DNA of 64,000 bases from Apiosordaria backusii (taxonomy: Eukaryota; Ascomycota; Sordariomycetes; Sordariales; Lasiosphaeriaceae). Numbering within the stretch: position 1 is the first letter of the stretch; each line of letters opens with the position of its first letter. Positions 48,101 through 60,460 of the stretch are shown here, piece after piece. The translations under genes and the position numbers were made by a program. The DNA lies in NCBI GenBank assembly GCA_030549205.1, contig JAUKTV010000003.1:2232001-2296000 (forward strand). The letters run 5' to 3'. Below the pieces are notes generated by a model. It saw nothing but the letters and a program-made list of their open reading frames with translations, was not told where the DNA came from and did not search any database.

Positions 48101-48615
48101 GTCAGCGAGAACACCAAACTTCAGCAAACTACCGCGTTCCGGGGAGGGTTCCTACTGGCTACCATCTTTGGGTCAGAACCCCTGCCTTCCCGACGCTTAC
48201 CATCAGAAACACGGTGCCTTTGGGCGGCCGCGAGGATGCGAGTAGTGGCGGGGAAAGCTCAACCACTCAGCATAGCTGACATCGAAAATCACCGCATCTC
48301 CACACAAACAAACCCCGAAGTCTGCCTTGCCGGTCCCGGAAGAGCTACCTGCTGTGTTGAAAGCCCGTTGGAGCGCTGAGGCCACGGGATATCTCTGTCT
48401 GAACAGACAGGGCCCCTGGGCAGGATTGCCGAAGACTTTGGAAGGAAGAGAAATTGAGATTTCGAAGGGGCAGGGGCCCCTTAAAGCCTGGTGGTTTTGC
48501 AACCCACAGCTTCTCAGCTCAACACGCAAAAAATCACGACACAGCTTCACCTCGCTCCTTCTGAAGTGCACGTCGACGTTTCTGCCAATTTTCCCACCTG
48601 CCTGTAACGATCAAG
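45190..48615. other. 3.4-kb gene-poor region
   Basis: Short frames only, none with a recognisable family or clear intron structure. It holds the DUF6594 promoter next to 45189 and the leader of the small MGC gene at the other end. Confidence 0.45.
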
Positions 48616-48860
48616 ATGGGCTGCTTGTGTTTTGGGCGGTACAACTCCAAAACGAATCCGTTGGCTCTGCGCAGCACTAATTTACAGCACCTAGATCGAC
48701 ATCGAAGCCCAAAACTTACCAAAAAGGTCGCGAGGGCTATCATGTCTCGGCCAAGTCTCCAAAGGACACAAGCTCGAGGACATCGTCAACCTCCGGTTCT
48801 GACGGTAATGCAACGACGGCCACAGTTTCGCCAAGGGACACTCCTCCAAAGAAGAGCTAA
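48616..48860 (+). CDS. 62-residue protein with MGCLCFG lipidation-type N-terminus
   Basis: Exons 48616-48638 and 48695-48860 join in phase across a 56-nt intron (GTACAA to CCTAG, branch CACTAAT about 20 nt before the acceptor). The product starts MGCLCFGRSTSKPKTY: Gly2 followed by Cys3 and Cys5 fits N-myristoylation plus palmitoylation. The rest is Ser/Thr/Lys-rich and probably disordered, ending PRDTPPKKS. Such a protein would sit on the inner face of a membrane. No family recognised. The unspliced frame runs on to a 145-codon frame with poor composition, so the spliced model is preferred; it rests on sequence logic only. Confidence 0.5.
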
Positions 48861-49829
48861 ACAGAGGGTGGAAATCCGAATTTCTTCAGGGACTTCGCGG
48901 GAGCAGTGGATAGCTGGAATCCGTTGGCGGGCGTCGAAATGGTCGAAACATATTTCTGGGACAAAACTGTACACAGCCTATCGTTCTTATGGGTTTCTAG
49001 AGTATATACTCGCAAGGGGGGCCACTAGAATATACCTTTTTTGTTGTTGCTGACAAGCTTTTCCTCCGAAAAAAATGTGTGATTCCCATTGTTTGTGCGT
49101 TGACCAGGCTCCCCGCGTTCTAGCTCCACCCTGCCCATCAACACCAAATTCTCGGGGATGCGTAACAGCGATCGAACTGCTTGACAAGTGCAACGAAGAA
49201 TGGATTCTCAGACTACCTCTCGAGTGAACCCATCGCGTCAGGGACACGTACATTGCCTCGACGTCGCGACAACGGCAACGATACATCGACATGGGGTAGT
49301 TCTCCGATTTTTCCCAACTCGAGCGTCTCGCCGGATCCACGGCTTGCCTTGCCTCCATCAAACCCTCCTCCTTCAACGCGTTGCATCTACGAGCATGCTT
49401 GCGACACCGTCTTCGCACCCGCCCTTACTGCGATGGAATTAAGGTTACGGCCCGTGCCGAAGCGAGCTGTCAACGACGCGATCTGTGGAGTCCTTGGGGA
49501 GGGTGGAGACTGAAGAAACCCACGATAGTTTCACCGGGACACGGTCCGATTTCCTGTACCGGGCGGGCATCACTATAGCGAGCACATCGAATATCACATC
49601 AAGATCGGGAATATATTGGCAAGAGCAAGTCAATAACTCAAAATATTGCTATGGAGTTTCTGAACAAAATACCGACAGGTTCGGCAAGCCCAAAAAGCAT
49701 TTGCTGCGACCTCGCCCGTATCCTGGCCCCTACCCTCAATCCCGAACCTCGCGATGATTGACTGAACAGGAATAAGCAGACGCCATGCATTCAAATATAT
49801 GTCCAAAATGTAGTAAACATAAAACACAA
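48861..49829. other. intergenic; 3' flank of TOF1
   Basis: Short frames on both strands, none convincing. Confidence 0.5.
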
Positions 49830-52800
49830 TCACTCGTCATCGCTACTATCGACAATGAACCCTGCTCTAACCCTCGGCCGCGCCCGAACTGGTGCGGCAA
49901 CAGGCATGTCCTCGTCGTCATCTTCATCATCGACACCCTTGTCTTTCTCACCAACAGTCTTATCACTTGTCTGAGTAGCCGACTGCATCTCTTCATTTCC
50001 ATCATCGTCAATCACCTTTCTACTAGGCTTCCTCTTTTTGGCAGCTCGCTTAACCGGCGGCGGCGAGGCTGCCTTAGAAGATGCCGAAGATGAACCCTCA
50101 CTCTCATCATCTGCCGTGTTTTCCTCATCCTCATCCCTATCCATATCAACATCCTCATCCTCATCCTCCAATTCAGCAGCATCCGACTTCCTCTTGCTGC
50201 CCCTCTTAGCAGCCTTCTTCGGCTTCGGCTTCGGTTTCGGCTTCTCCACCACTCTCTCGTCCTCATCATCTTCGTCATCATCATCCCCATCTAACAACCT
50301 CTCCCAAGCACTCTTCTCCACCCCCGCCGGCTTCTCCGACGTCTTCGTCGGCTCCCCATACGCCGCCTTCGCCCTCCGCCTCCTCTCCTCCTCTTTAGCA
50401 AAGAACTCCCGATCCGCCTCCGAATCTGACTCATCATCACTCGCACGGACATACATCTCACTCTTGATCTTCCTCAACTTCTCCAACTGCTTCGCCTTCC
50501 TTGCCTTTGCCCTCTCCGCCGCCTCTTCATCATCAATCTCTCTAACCTCCTCAACTTCCTCCCCATCACTATTGAGTGTAGTCCTCTTCCTCCTCAACTT
50601 CTTCTTCGGCCTTTCTCCCGTTGGTTTCCTCGCCGTAGGCCCACCCACAGGGAAAAGCGGATCTTCCCCATCGTCAAGATCATCATCATCATCGCCATCA
50701 TCAAACGCCGCGCGTTTTCTCGGCGCGGTGGCTTTGGTACCGGCTGATTTTCTCCGGAGCTGATCTTCCGCCAGTTCTCCCGCTTCAAAAGTAGGCGGTT
50801 CAAACTCTGCCTTGTTGATCATGTCCAGGTTTTCCTTCAGATCATAAGCACTGAGAGATCCAGGAACGATCCAAACAGAATCAGGAGTCTCGTCTAGCGT
50901 TGGCGCCAACCTCTCAAACCCAACTAATTTCATCAACAGCCGCAAATGCGGGTTCTTGAACATAGCCGTCCGGCATTTGTCGTTGGAGGGGTGAATAACT
51001 GAAAAGGGGGCAGTTAGCGCACGGACCACCACCATCAAAACATTACACAAGGCTCTCAGGGGGATAAACATACCAGCATAAGGCGCACCCGGCAGCAGCC
51101 CCACCCCTCCCTCACTCTCCATCTGCCTCGCCATCTCCGCGCCCTCCCACGCCCTCCTCTCCGTCTCTGCCTCCTGCAAAGTCTTCTTCACCCACTCCAA
51201 CCACTCCGTCTGGTTCCTATCCAACAACACCCCAACCACAATCCCAATCTGCGCCGCCTTCTCCAGCATCTTATCCTTAAACTCCAACTCCGCTCCCGGT
51301 TTTGGATTCGACGACCCCCGCCGCCAGAAGTCTGCTTCTCGTACCCATACTCCAAATAAAACGCCGTCTGCTTCTCCTTGCTAAACAGCAACTCGACAAA
51401 CAGCGCCGGTCGCTCCTCGAGTTTCTTGGTGCACTTCCTTATGATCTGCTTGACGAGCTCCTCCCACTCTTTGTGCACCCCCTTGCCCACCGTGGAGGGG
51501 TCGAGGGGGTGGGGCCTTTAATCATGTTGTAGAATAAGGAGATTATGTCAAGCCTAAACAGCATGGTGGCCATCTCCTGCTTGAATGCCACTCGGTAGAA
51601 ATACCGGTGTGCCCGCTTGAGTTGTTCAGGGTTGAGGTCGAGGTAGAACTGGGTGAATTTCACAAACGTGTCGACTACACCCTGAGGTAGGAACCTCGTG
51701 GAGAATTGCGTAAAGTTGAATTTGCGCTCTTGGGAGGTGTGCTCTGCTTTTCTGGCGTCGGCTTCGTCGTCGTCGTCGGAGACGGGGTTGACGAGGTCTT
51801 CGTCGTCGTCCGAGTTGGCGGCGGTGGCAGCTTCTGCTTGCTTTGCCTTTTTCTTCTTGCGGATTCGCCGCCGGGAGCGGACTTGCATGTCAACGTTTTG
51901 TTTGGAGTACGCTTCCAAGATTCGTAAAAAGGTGTGCGTGAGTTCTGTGCAAGCGTCAAGATACTCAAAACCTTGGTCTTTGTAGGTGCGGGCGATGTTG
52001 GCGATGGCGTCGTGGGTGGTCTGCTCGTAGAACAAATTGCTGAGGAGGTTGTCGGCGATTTCTTCGTCTTCTTCGTTGCCGCTGTCGGTCATCTCCTGGA
52101 TGGTGAGCAGTATCTGGGTGTAGCAGCGCATGACGGTGGTCAAAAGGGGCCAGTTCTTGTCGGTGTAGGAGCGGTCGAGGTATCTGTTGAGTGTGATGAT
52201 CATTTCTGGCTGCAGGACGGCAGCGACGAGGTTGAAGGAGTTGATCTCATCTTCGCTCGTCGGCTGGGAAGGCTTTTTCTGGTCTTTGTTGGCATTCTGA
52301 CGCACCCGTTCAGCCTCCAGAAACCAAGATACCAGGTAAAAGAATTGAGCCTTGTGACTTTCCAAGACGTGAACAGCTTCTCTGTCGATTGATCGTTGAA
52401 GGTGAAGAAATAGGGGGTTGAAGCCAGAGTCTAGGAAGTCAGAGACAAACTCCCTGAGCTGTAGGCGGGCCCGTTCATCAAGATTGACAGGCGGGCCTAG
52501 CTCCTTGTCCGCTTCATCTCTCTTTGCTCGTCTCGGTGCCTTGAATGTCTTGGTACTGTCCATTTTGCGTTCCCGAGCAGCAGGATCAAGCAATGCGTCC
52601 TGTCCTGACACCGTAACCGTCCTTCCGCTTTCCCTCTTGACCCAAATCATGGTGCCAAATCTGCTATGTCTCGTCGGTGCTTTCTTGTTGTAGGACCGAA
52701 GCATAGCCGCCTCCTTATTCATGGCTGCCGTCAACTCGTCGGTCTTGATCTTGTGCAGCTGCTTTTCGCTAACAAAAAGCTTGCTCGAGTCCACTCTCTT

Positions 52801-53620
52801 GAGCAAGTGAAACAAGATCTCCAGGATAATGACGTCCTCTGTCCGGAAGTCCTCGCCCATGTTTGATGCAATTGTCAAAATAGTAATGAACACATCCTGA
52901 AAGGAGAAAGCATCGATCAACGCCGACCGAGAAATTTGGGATTCATCCCCATCATAGTTGACCCCCGGCGGCGGGCTAATCATGGCAATATTCCTCAAAA
53001 AGTAAAGAATCAACTTTATGATTCCCTGATCGCGCGCCGTTCGGTCCCCAATAGGCAGAGCCATGCTCGGCAACGCAACCCTGATCGCCGTGTTGAGAAT
53101 CTGTGCCGCATCGAAGTTGATAATCGCCCTCTTGTAGTTCAGCTGCGCCAACTGCAATACTGGCAGATGTCGGTGGTGGTTGACCGTCATTGTCTCGGGG
53201 TCTTTGTCGATCGGCCAGGTAAGTGGTACTATCAGCTCGTAGCAAGCCAACGCAATCTTCGACTTGTATTTGCTATCATTGTCGCTCGGTGGCCATAGGG
53301 CAAGAATCTGGAGGAGATCTGTGCAGACAATATTCGCTTCGGCGAGGCATCGAGCAACGTCCATCCGGTTCGTCTTCTCGTCGTAGAATCGAATCCATTT
53401 CTTCAGGTCGCGCAGGACTTCGAGGGCGTCGTCGCCGAGTTTGTACCTGTCATCGTCACTGTCTACACTGAAACCACCGAGCTATTCCAAGGGTCAGCCA
53501 ACGTCTTGTGTCAAGCAAGTCAAGGAGTGCCAGCTGGAAGCCTACCGCAGAAACAAGACTGTTGATGTGCGCCCGCACCTCGGGGTGCACAGTGTCATTG
53601 CCGATCTCGTTGTCCTCCAT
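49830..53620 (-). CDS. tof1: Timeless-family replication fork protection protein (Tof1/Swi1), two apparent frameshifts
   Basis: Exons 53620-53546, 53481-51074 and 50998-49830 with introns of 64 and 75 nt; the second intron is a multiple of three and open, so it can be missed. About 1217 residues are expected, normal for the family. The Timeless N-terminal domain starts MEDNEIGNDTVHPEVRAHI and runs through GGFSVDSDDDRY, WIRFYDEKTNRMDVARCLAE, TWPIDKD and SFQDVFITILTIASNMGEDF. The second half has FTQFYLDLNPEQLKRAHRYFYRVAFKQEMA, a long acidic/Lys-rich tail and a final VDSSDDE. With Csm3/Swi3 the protein stabilises paused forks and passes on the S-phase checkpoint signal. Odd: the frame shifts by one base at 51505-51509 and again at 51315-51319, each in a run of five identical bases where six would keep the conserved reading. 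Confidence 0.93.
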
Positions 53621-54028
53621 TTTGGAGTATTATCACCGAATATCTTCCAATACCAGCATACGGTCTTCGTCTCTCAGGTTACCGGCTCTGAATTCGTCGT
53701 CTCGTGTCTCGTTTGCTGGGTTCAGGTCGATGCTTGGCGCTGGCGGGCATGGAAACGCGGCAATCAATCCATTAAAATCAGACGCGACTGACCGCGCCTG
53801 CCCAATTAAAACAAATACCGTGCGCGCCACAGTGTGCGCCCAAAGTCTCGCACTTCCCTTGAACAGCGGCACATGGCAGACAATCGGCCGAAAACAGCAC
53901 CAGTCTGGGGTCACCTTGGAATTACCGAGGCTAGCCGCAACCAACGTCACCGAGTCGTCGCATTCACAAGACAGCTTCACATTTCACTTTCACTATTTTC
54001 TCAGTTGTGTTGTGATTTTCAAGTAAAA
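53621..54028. promoter_or_regulatory. shared promoter of tof1 and the hydroxyacyl-CoA dehydrogenase gene
   Basis: 408 bp between two divergent starts (53620 minus, 54029 plus). No defined motif; a CACTTTCACT/TTTCA-rich stretch precedes the plus-strand ATG. Confidence 0.55.
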
Positions 54029-55238
54029 ATGGCTTTCATCATGTCGGCTAGGCAAGCGCTGCATTTGGGCAACCGCCTCAACGTTCGGTACTACTCATCC
54101 GCTGTCAAGCATGAGGGCGCCCGCGATGTCAAGCGTCTCGGAGTTGTCGGCGCGGGGCAGATGGTGAGCTTCCCTTCCATGAGTTGAAGAACAGCAATTG
54201 TAACTAACATGAGCCTCACAGGGTCTTGGTATCGCGCTTGTGGCCGCCATGAAAGCTCAAGTTCCAGTTACCCTCGTCGACTCCAACCAAAAGTCCCTGG
54301 AAAAGGGTCTCGTCTTTGCTGGTAGGTTGTCTCTGTCGACCCTAAACCACATTTAAGCGGTAGCCTCAGCCTTGAAAAGGGGTATTCAAGCCACGAAAAG
54401 GGGCACTCAATCCCCCTTCTTCAGTTCTTCAAATCCCCTCCAACAACCCTCAATCCCACTTACCCAGCCCACTCACTAACACTTCTTCTCAGACCAACTC
54501 CTCGCCAAGCAAGTCGCAAAAGAAAAACTCACCCAATCCCAATCCGACGCCGCCCGCGCCCTGCTATCCCCCACCACATCAATCGACGCCCTCCACGAAG
54601 CCGACTTCATCATCGAAGCCGTCCCCGAGATCCCCTCTTTAAAATTCGAGCTCTTCTCCCGCCTCGCCTCCATCGCCCCTTCCCACGCAGTTCTAGCAAC
54701 AAACACCTCCTCCATCTCCATAACCCGCATCGCCGCCGCCACCAACGACCCTTCCAACCCCTTGGACACCTCCAACTCCTCCCGGGTAGTAGCAACCCAC
54801 TTTATGAACCCCGTCCCCGTCCAAAAGGGCGTCGAAATCATCTCCGGCCTCCAAACCTCCCAGTCGACCCTCGCCACCGCCGTTGCCTTTTGCGAGAAGA
54901 TGGGCAAGATTGTCTCCTACTCTGTGGATAGCCCAGGATTTTTGGCAAATCGGATCCTGATGCCGTATATCAACGAAGCTATCATCTGCCTTGAATCTGG
55001 AGTAGGAGACCGTGATTCCATCGACGCCATCATGAAGAATGGCACCAACGTCCCCATGGGCCCGCTGCAGCTGGCGGATTTCATCGGGCTGGATACGTGT
55101 CTGGCAATTATGAATGTTTTGCATACGGAGACGGGTGATAGTAAATACAGGGCGAGTGTCTTGCTCAAGAATTATGTTGCTGCGGGTTGGTTGGGGAAGA
55201 AGAGCGGGAAGGGGTTTTATGAGTATGCTAAGAAATAA
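54029..55238 (+). CDS. mitochondrial 3-hydroxyacyl-CoA dehydrogenase
   Basis: Exons 54029-54163, 54222-54321 and 54493-55238 give 326 residues. The N-terminus (MAFIMSARQALHLGNRLNVRYYSS) is basic, without acids, and looks like a mitochondrial presequence. The Rossmann NAD site is VVGAGQMGLG (residues 39-48), split by intron 1 exactly after GQM. Other landmarks are the ADFIIEAVPE segment, ATNTSS, the catalytic His in THFMNPVPV with its usual Asn-Pro context, GFLANRILMPYINEA, MGPLQLADFIGLD and the final GWLGKKSGKGFYEY. It oxidises L-3-hydroxyacyl-CoA (short chain) with NAD in beta-oxidation or related acyl-CoA breakdown. The Ser/Asn insert before RVVATHF (NDPSNPLDTSNSS) is longer than in most relatives. 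Intron 2 is 171 nt and contains a short direct repeat (GAAAAGGGG twice). Confidence 0.95.
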
Positions 55239-56318
55239 ATAAGTGGTCATGTCATGGTGCAAGAGAGAAAAGTTTCGGATTTATGTTTGAGATATGATAG
55301 AATTCTAGAACAGCGTTTGTCACCAAGCCATATGTATGTTTGTTAGGATATGTATGTTTGCACGTTTGTTGGTCCATTAAGTCACCTAGGTGCTTTGTCT
55401 GTCTTGGTGGTGACTGAGATGTGATACTACCCCATTGAACCACTTGGAACCTTTTCCTTCTTTCCGTCACCACTTACATGTCAAAGCGCAGCAAACATTC
55501 TCACTAAAATGCAACGAGAAATCTCCGGTCAAAAACTGCATAGCAACCATCCCTTCACCTACTTGCATGAAAAGGGGGAAACAAAACATACCATCCCAAT
55601 CCCCAATCATGTGACGCATAGGGGGCTCTCTTAGAGAGTCTCCAGCCACAGCCCCTATCCCTAGACGCAATTCAACACCCACCCACCCACCCACCTGCTT
55701 ACCCACTGTTTCCCTCGCAACATCATGCATTCAATCAATCCCATCTGCACATTGACAAAAAAAAGACACTATAGATTGCACCCCGCAATCTATCAAATCC
55801 CTACCTACCTTACCTGCCTACCTGCCTCGCCTGGCTTTCCCTTTCCTTTCCTTTCCCCGCAAAAAAGCAGTACTATCTGTATCCGACGGACGACACTCGG
55901 TAGTGCTCCTCGAGATTACCCAATACTTTCGGCATCGTCTACCAGGGCAGAGGAGGAGCAATTCCGGCCGGCCTCGCCAATCTTCATTTCTTTCCCTAGG
56001 TTCTTGCCGGACGAACCGGCGACCTGTGCGTGCAGCTATGATGGGCTCCCCTCTCTACAACTTACTTACCGCTGAACTATTTTTGTCACCTTGCCTCTCT
56101 AATGAGATATTGTTCATTCGGCTTGTCCCGAACACCTCATCAATCCAAGAACATGTAGGAAGATGGGATAGGTAGAGGCGATTTAATCTCACCGCTAGTG
56201 TTTACTTCCCAAGATTTCGGGCGAGGTTGTTCTATGCTGAGGAATAGATCAAAGAGGAGGAGTTATAGTCGAACAGCTTTCGGTACAATGACAGCGCGCG
56301 GCCCTCTCCTTGCATCAA

Positions 56319-56319
<1 letters not shown>
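55239..56319. other. intergenic
   Basis: No gene seen. It contains a CCCACC run (about 55676-55693) and a TACCTACCTTACC-type tract (about 55799-55825). Confidence 0.5.

Positions 56320-56361
<42 letters not shown>
56320..56361 (+). repeat. (CA)21 microsatellite
   Basis: A perfect 42-bp CA run, likely variable between strains. Confidence 0.97.
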
Positions 56362-56364
<3 letters not shown>

Positions 56365-58824
56365 CTTCGCACCTTCCCCCCCTCCCCAACAAACCTTCCA
56401 AGCCATTTTCCACCTTCCAGTTTCCTGGCAAAAGTCCCTAGCGGCAGCCAACTTGAGCCGTCACCAATAGGCCCATAAGCCAGCCAACAATGCCGAGGGC
56501 ACCCCCCCCTCCCTCGGTCCCTCCTCTCCCCTCCCCATCCCATCCATGATGCCCGCCAGACAGGGGGGCCAGAAAGGGAATCCGCTTCCGTACCCCGGAG
56601 TCTCCTATAGTGAGTGAGTGACATGGGGAAAGGAGTGAGCGGGTCCAAAGCAATCTATCCATCTCGCCAGTTAGTCACGGACGGGCCTGGACAACCAACC
56701 AACCATACGACCCACAAACGGGGTTGTCACCATCACTCAGAGTTAGTTCAGACGAAATTTTCCAGCAAGGTGGATAGAGAAAGAGATACCTCGCGCGGCC
56801 GTGTGTGTGTGTGTATGTGTGGCCAGCTTGACGGCCAAACTGTCGTGTGACGTGTCAGACGCAACTTGTGGGTTCGGAAGAAAAGAAAATGCCTCTTGTT
56901 GAATGTGATGATGATTTGATAATATGGGGTATATCATATTCGAAGCCTGGAGGTTGCTGGTACATCGAGAGCAACATCTAAGCGCGGGTGAAGGATGACT
57001 GGCTGACAACTTCTTCCCGAAAGCACAGCTCAGTTGGTCGATCCGTCTTTTCACGGAGCGAAAGAGCCCTTATTTTCCTGAAGCGGACCGTCCCCAGCTT
57101 CGTCTTGTCGCGTACAACAAAGCATCATCAGCTGACAGGAACAGGAAGCGCGGTTCACCGTTCGGCAAAACATGGGGTGCAGTCCAAACACAGGAACATG
57201 CTCGCTCCTCCGGAAGCTGCAATCCGGCTCATCGAGGGTGTCCCAAAGGGGGGGCCAAAAGACCCAATCCTGTTCCTGCGTAGAGAGTCATGTCATGCAG
57301 GGAAGCCGCAAGACGGCATGTCTTGCTCCAGGCGCACAGGCTTCCCACTTTTCTGTTTGATGCCGTGTTCACTTGTAGATGAGCGAGCACTCCGAGTTCA
57401 AAACATCGATCCTGGAATGAGATGAGGAGCGATGGCTGCGTAAGCCAATGGGGTTCGGTGACAAGTGAGAAACAGTGGCTGGCAAAACAGAGACCTCAGC
57501 ATATCCCGAAGGCCAAGATTGAACCTGGGAAACCAGAAAAGCCGAGGGGAAACGCGTCCGCCATTTATCCGTGGGCCAGGGAACAAATGCTTCTGTTGTT
57601 TGAGGAAACTTGGAACTTGAGAAACCACAGGGCGAGGAGAAAAAAGATAGCTGTCAGAGAAACTGACGAATCGGCACAATTTGACAGTTCGCCTTGGCTC
57701 TCGGTGTTGTCATGGATCCATCCATCAGTCTCGAAGCGTCGGTCATGCTTCATTCGGGATAAAGTCCTGTACCACGAAGTCGAGACAGTCTATGCCTAGC
57801 TCGGTGGTATCTCAGGAATCGGATGAATCATGCTGGGTTGCCAGTAAGGTGGCTCCCAGGTACAACCTGTTAACCACTTACCTACACGCAGACTCTTGGG
57901 GCTTCTCGGTGTCAACGTTTGTATCCGTATGTGGGAAGTAGGACATCGATAAGGGCTTGTGAGACCGTGAATGTGGTGAACACCATCATCCATCTTGACA
58001 TCTGGATGCCCCGACAATCAATATCATCAAGTTAGCGCTCTCAAGCACAATCGTCTAGGATACGGACACAACCAGCACTAGGATCTTCTCTGTCCTAGAA
58101 GCGAAGAGAACAGCATGGGAAAGTTGTGCTTGACGAGGGAAACCGAGTTCGGCTAAACAGGCCCGTCTCGACGATTAATGGGCATGCTGTCACAGGACGA
58201 AGGTACATAAGCCACTTGGAGCAAAGCTGACAATTCCAATCGTCCCAGCTCTGTATGTGCAACGATTGCGTGCTGCTGTACAATGCGCCGGCAAGACTCT
58301 TGCCCTGAATCGCATCACAAGGCTAGAGAGTTCGTTGTCGAATCGTAAACATGCCAGAAGCCGTGTCACAAGATGTCTTGTGAGGAGCTGAATGATAAGA
58401 CACGGTTTGACCAGCAGGCATTCCACGAAAGGAAGGTCAAACATGCCGGCCAGTGCTGAAGAAGCAGGTGTACCTCTCTAGGGGTACTCCCATAGACCCT
58501 GGCCAGTCCAGACAGTGTTCTCAAAAGTCTGCGTCGAGCTGCGCCTTGAGCGCAAGCGAGACAGCGCCGTCACAATACGCAGCGTGCGTTGCTTTGCACG
58601 ACTAGTCGGATAGATGAGTCCACGTGTGGCAGGATCCAAGTTGGGCTCGTGCAATGCAGCCTGCACGGCTCGATATTAATATGACGGTGGGTGATGTGAG
58701 GGGAAACAGACTTGGGGAAGGGTGTATCAAGCACAACCGGCCATGTCGAGTGCTTGACGATGCTCCGATGTATATTGACTCATTCAAGCCATGTGGAATT
58801 AGCCGTAGTCCTCTGAATGGGCTG
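56362..58824. other. gene-poor region
   Basis: Short frames on both strands without recognisable families. A GT-rich run at 56801-56820 is about 450 bp from the CA run and complementary to it. Confidence 0.45.
56801..56820 (+). repeat. GT-rich dinucleotide run
   Basis: Seven GT units, one AT, then GTGT. Short but perfect apart from the single AT. Confidence 0.9.
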
Positions 58825-60460
58825 CTAACTGTGACGGCTCAGATTTGGGAAGAAAAGTTTGAGTGGACGGGACAGATCCCGAGATTCTTCACCTTGCTTT
58901 TGACGTCTCTTCGTAAGGCTGTGTCTGCACAATGTCGCGCATTCAACATCGTCTGCAGGATCAGGGTGAACGTCCGGTGTGCCTAGTATAGGAATGTCCG
59001 ACACCTCTGGAGTCACAACAACTCCGAGTCGCCCGCCTTCGACAGCTGGCAGAGGTGGTGATACTGGATGCATCACACCGTTTGACGTATTCCTGGACGC
59101 AGAAACGGAGGAATTGTCGTGGCCAGCGAGGTTGTTCCACCACCCGGTCTTCATCGAGCCGCTCGCATAACTTCTTGCTCGTGGTAAAATGCGGGAAAAA
59201 CAGCGAACCTCAGCGCGTATGCTTGGGCCTGGGCCGGCTGCAAGGGGCTCGGTGTCGATATTTTCGCCGCCAGTTCGTGATCTGGAAAGTAGCACAGGTC
59301 TGGGCAAGCCTGTGCTAGGTAGTGCGTAGCAACATGATTGCTCTGTCTTGCTCTGCGCGGAGTATATTGTAGTTAGGCCTTGTGAGAGGCCAGGCATTGA
59401 TGTCAGTCCCCTTTCCACCTGCTCTTGCAGGCCGAGATTCTGCAACTCAGCGAGCGGATTATTTCCGGAGGACGACGATGCGACAGGTTCCCTTGTTGAT
59501 TCATCCCATCCCACTGGTAGCCTGGGATCGACCTGATGAGCTCTGATTGACTTTGAGTGCTTCAGTCTGCTGCCGTGTGTTCGCCCTGATGCTGGACCCG
59601 CGGGGATCTCTTGTGTGAGGGCCGGAAAACCAAGCTATTGGACAATCAGACGGCTTCTCGCATTCATAATAGGGGCCCGTATCCAGGGTTCCTGGATTCC
59701 AGATGATCGCACAAAGTTCTCGCCGTGCTTCATCTGCAGGCACGCGTCTTGCGCAACCCGGAAGTCAAGATTGTGCTCTGGCTAGAATTCGTGTTTGATC
59801 CAAACACAAGGATTGTGGCAGCTCGCCCACTCTCGCAAGAAGATCCAGCCCCCAAACAGCCGTCAGGGCTTGATGGGTGTAACCTCGAAATAAGTGACGA
59901 GAAGGCCGGGAATCTGGAAATCTGATCTCGCTGTCGTGGTGCACTCCGGGAACCGGAACCCACATCCGCGGGGGAGTGGAACTGGCAAGTGCCGCAACAC
60001 CAGGAAAGACTGGAACAGAGTTGTCCACAACACAAAGAAGATAGTGACTGGAAAGGCAAACATCGCAGCCTCCCAGAGCCCAGACTGAAGCAGAAGACTT
60101 CGAGCCGCCAGTTGGGATATTCCGGTAGAAATAGATAGCCGGTTCACCAAACGTTTGTTCGTCTCAGCAGCTCGGCACGGCGGCATGCCCGAGTCTGAGT
60201 CCAGTTCTCCCAGGTAGCAAACAGACATGACTTGAAGGTGTGAGAGGCCGGCACGTGCGCTCACCGTTTTCGCGTTCAGGTACAAGACGGTTGTGAGATG
60301 GATGACCGTCGGGACCGACGAGACAGTTGCGCCTGACGCATCATCCGGCACCGTCAAACCCGAAACAAGCTCAGAATAGCAATAGGGAACACAGCACTCC
60401 AATTGCTGCTCGCAGATTCTCTTACTTGCTGCCGCGGTCTGGCGTCTGTTATCCTTGTCG
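58825..60460 (-). CDS. possible multi-exon membrane protein gene (weak)
   Basis: On the minus strand a frame from about 60450 to 59863 lacks stops and reads with fairly even codon use. It contains a hydrophobic stretch (FAFPVTIFFVLWTTLFQSFLVL) and a second moderate one (TVIHLTTVLYLN). GTGAGC at about 60262 could be a donor inside it. A second frame of 229 codons at 59514-58825 starts with MGWDESTREP and is rich in Ser, Pro and Gly, like a cytosolic tail. Joining them needs at least one intron between 59863 and 59514 that I could not place with confidence. No family recognised; it could be chance frames. Confidence 0.22.

Noticed and set aside
50038..50763. Ser-rich 241-codon plus-strand frame
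   Set aside because: Complement of the acidic tail of Tof1 (GAC/GAT/GAA codons read as TCN).
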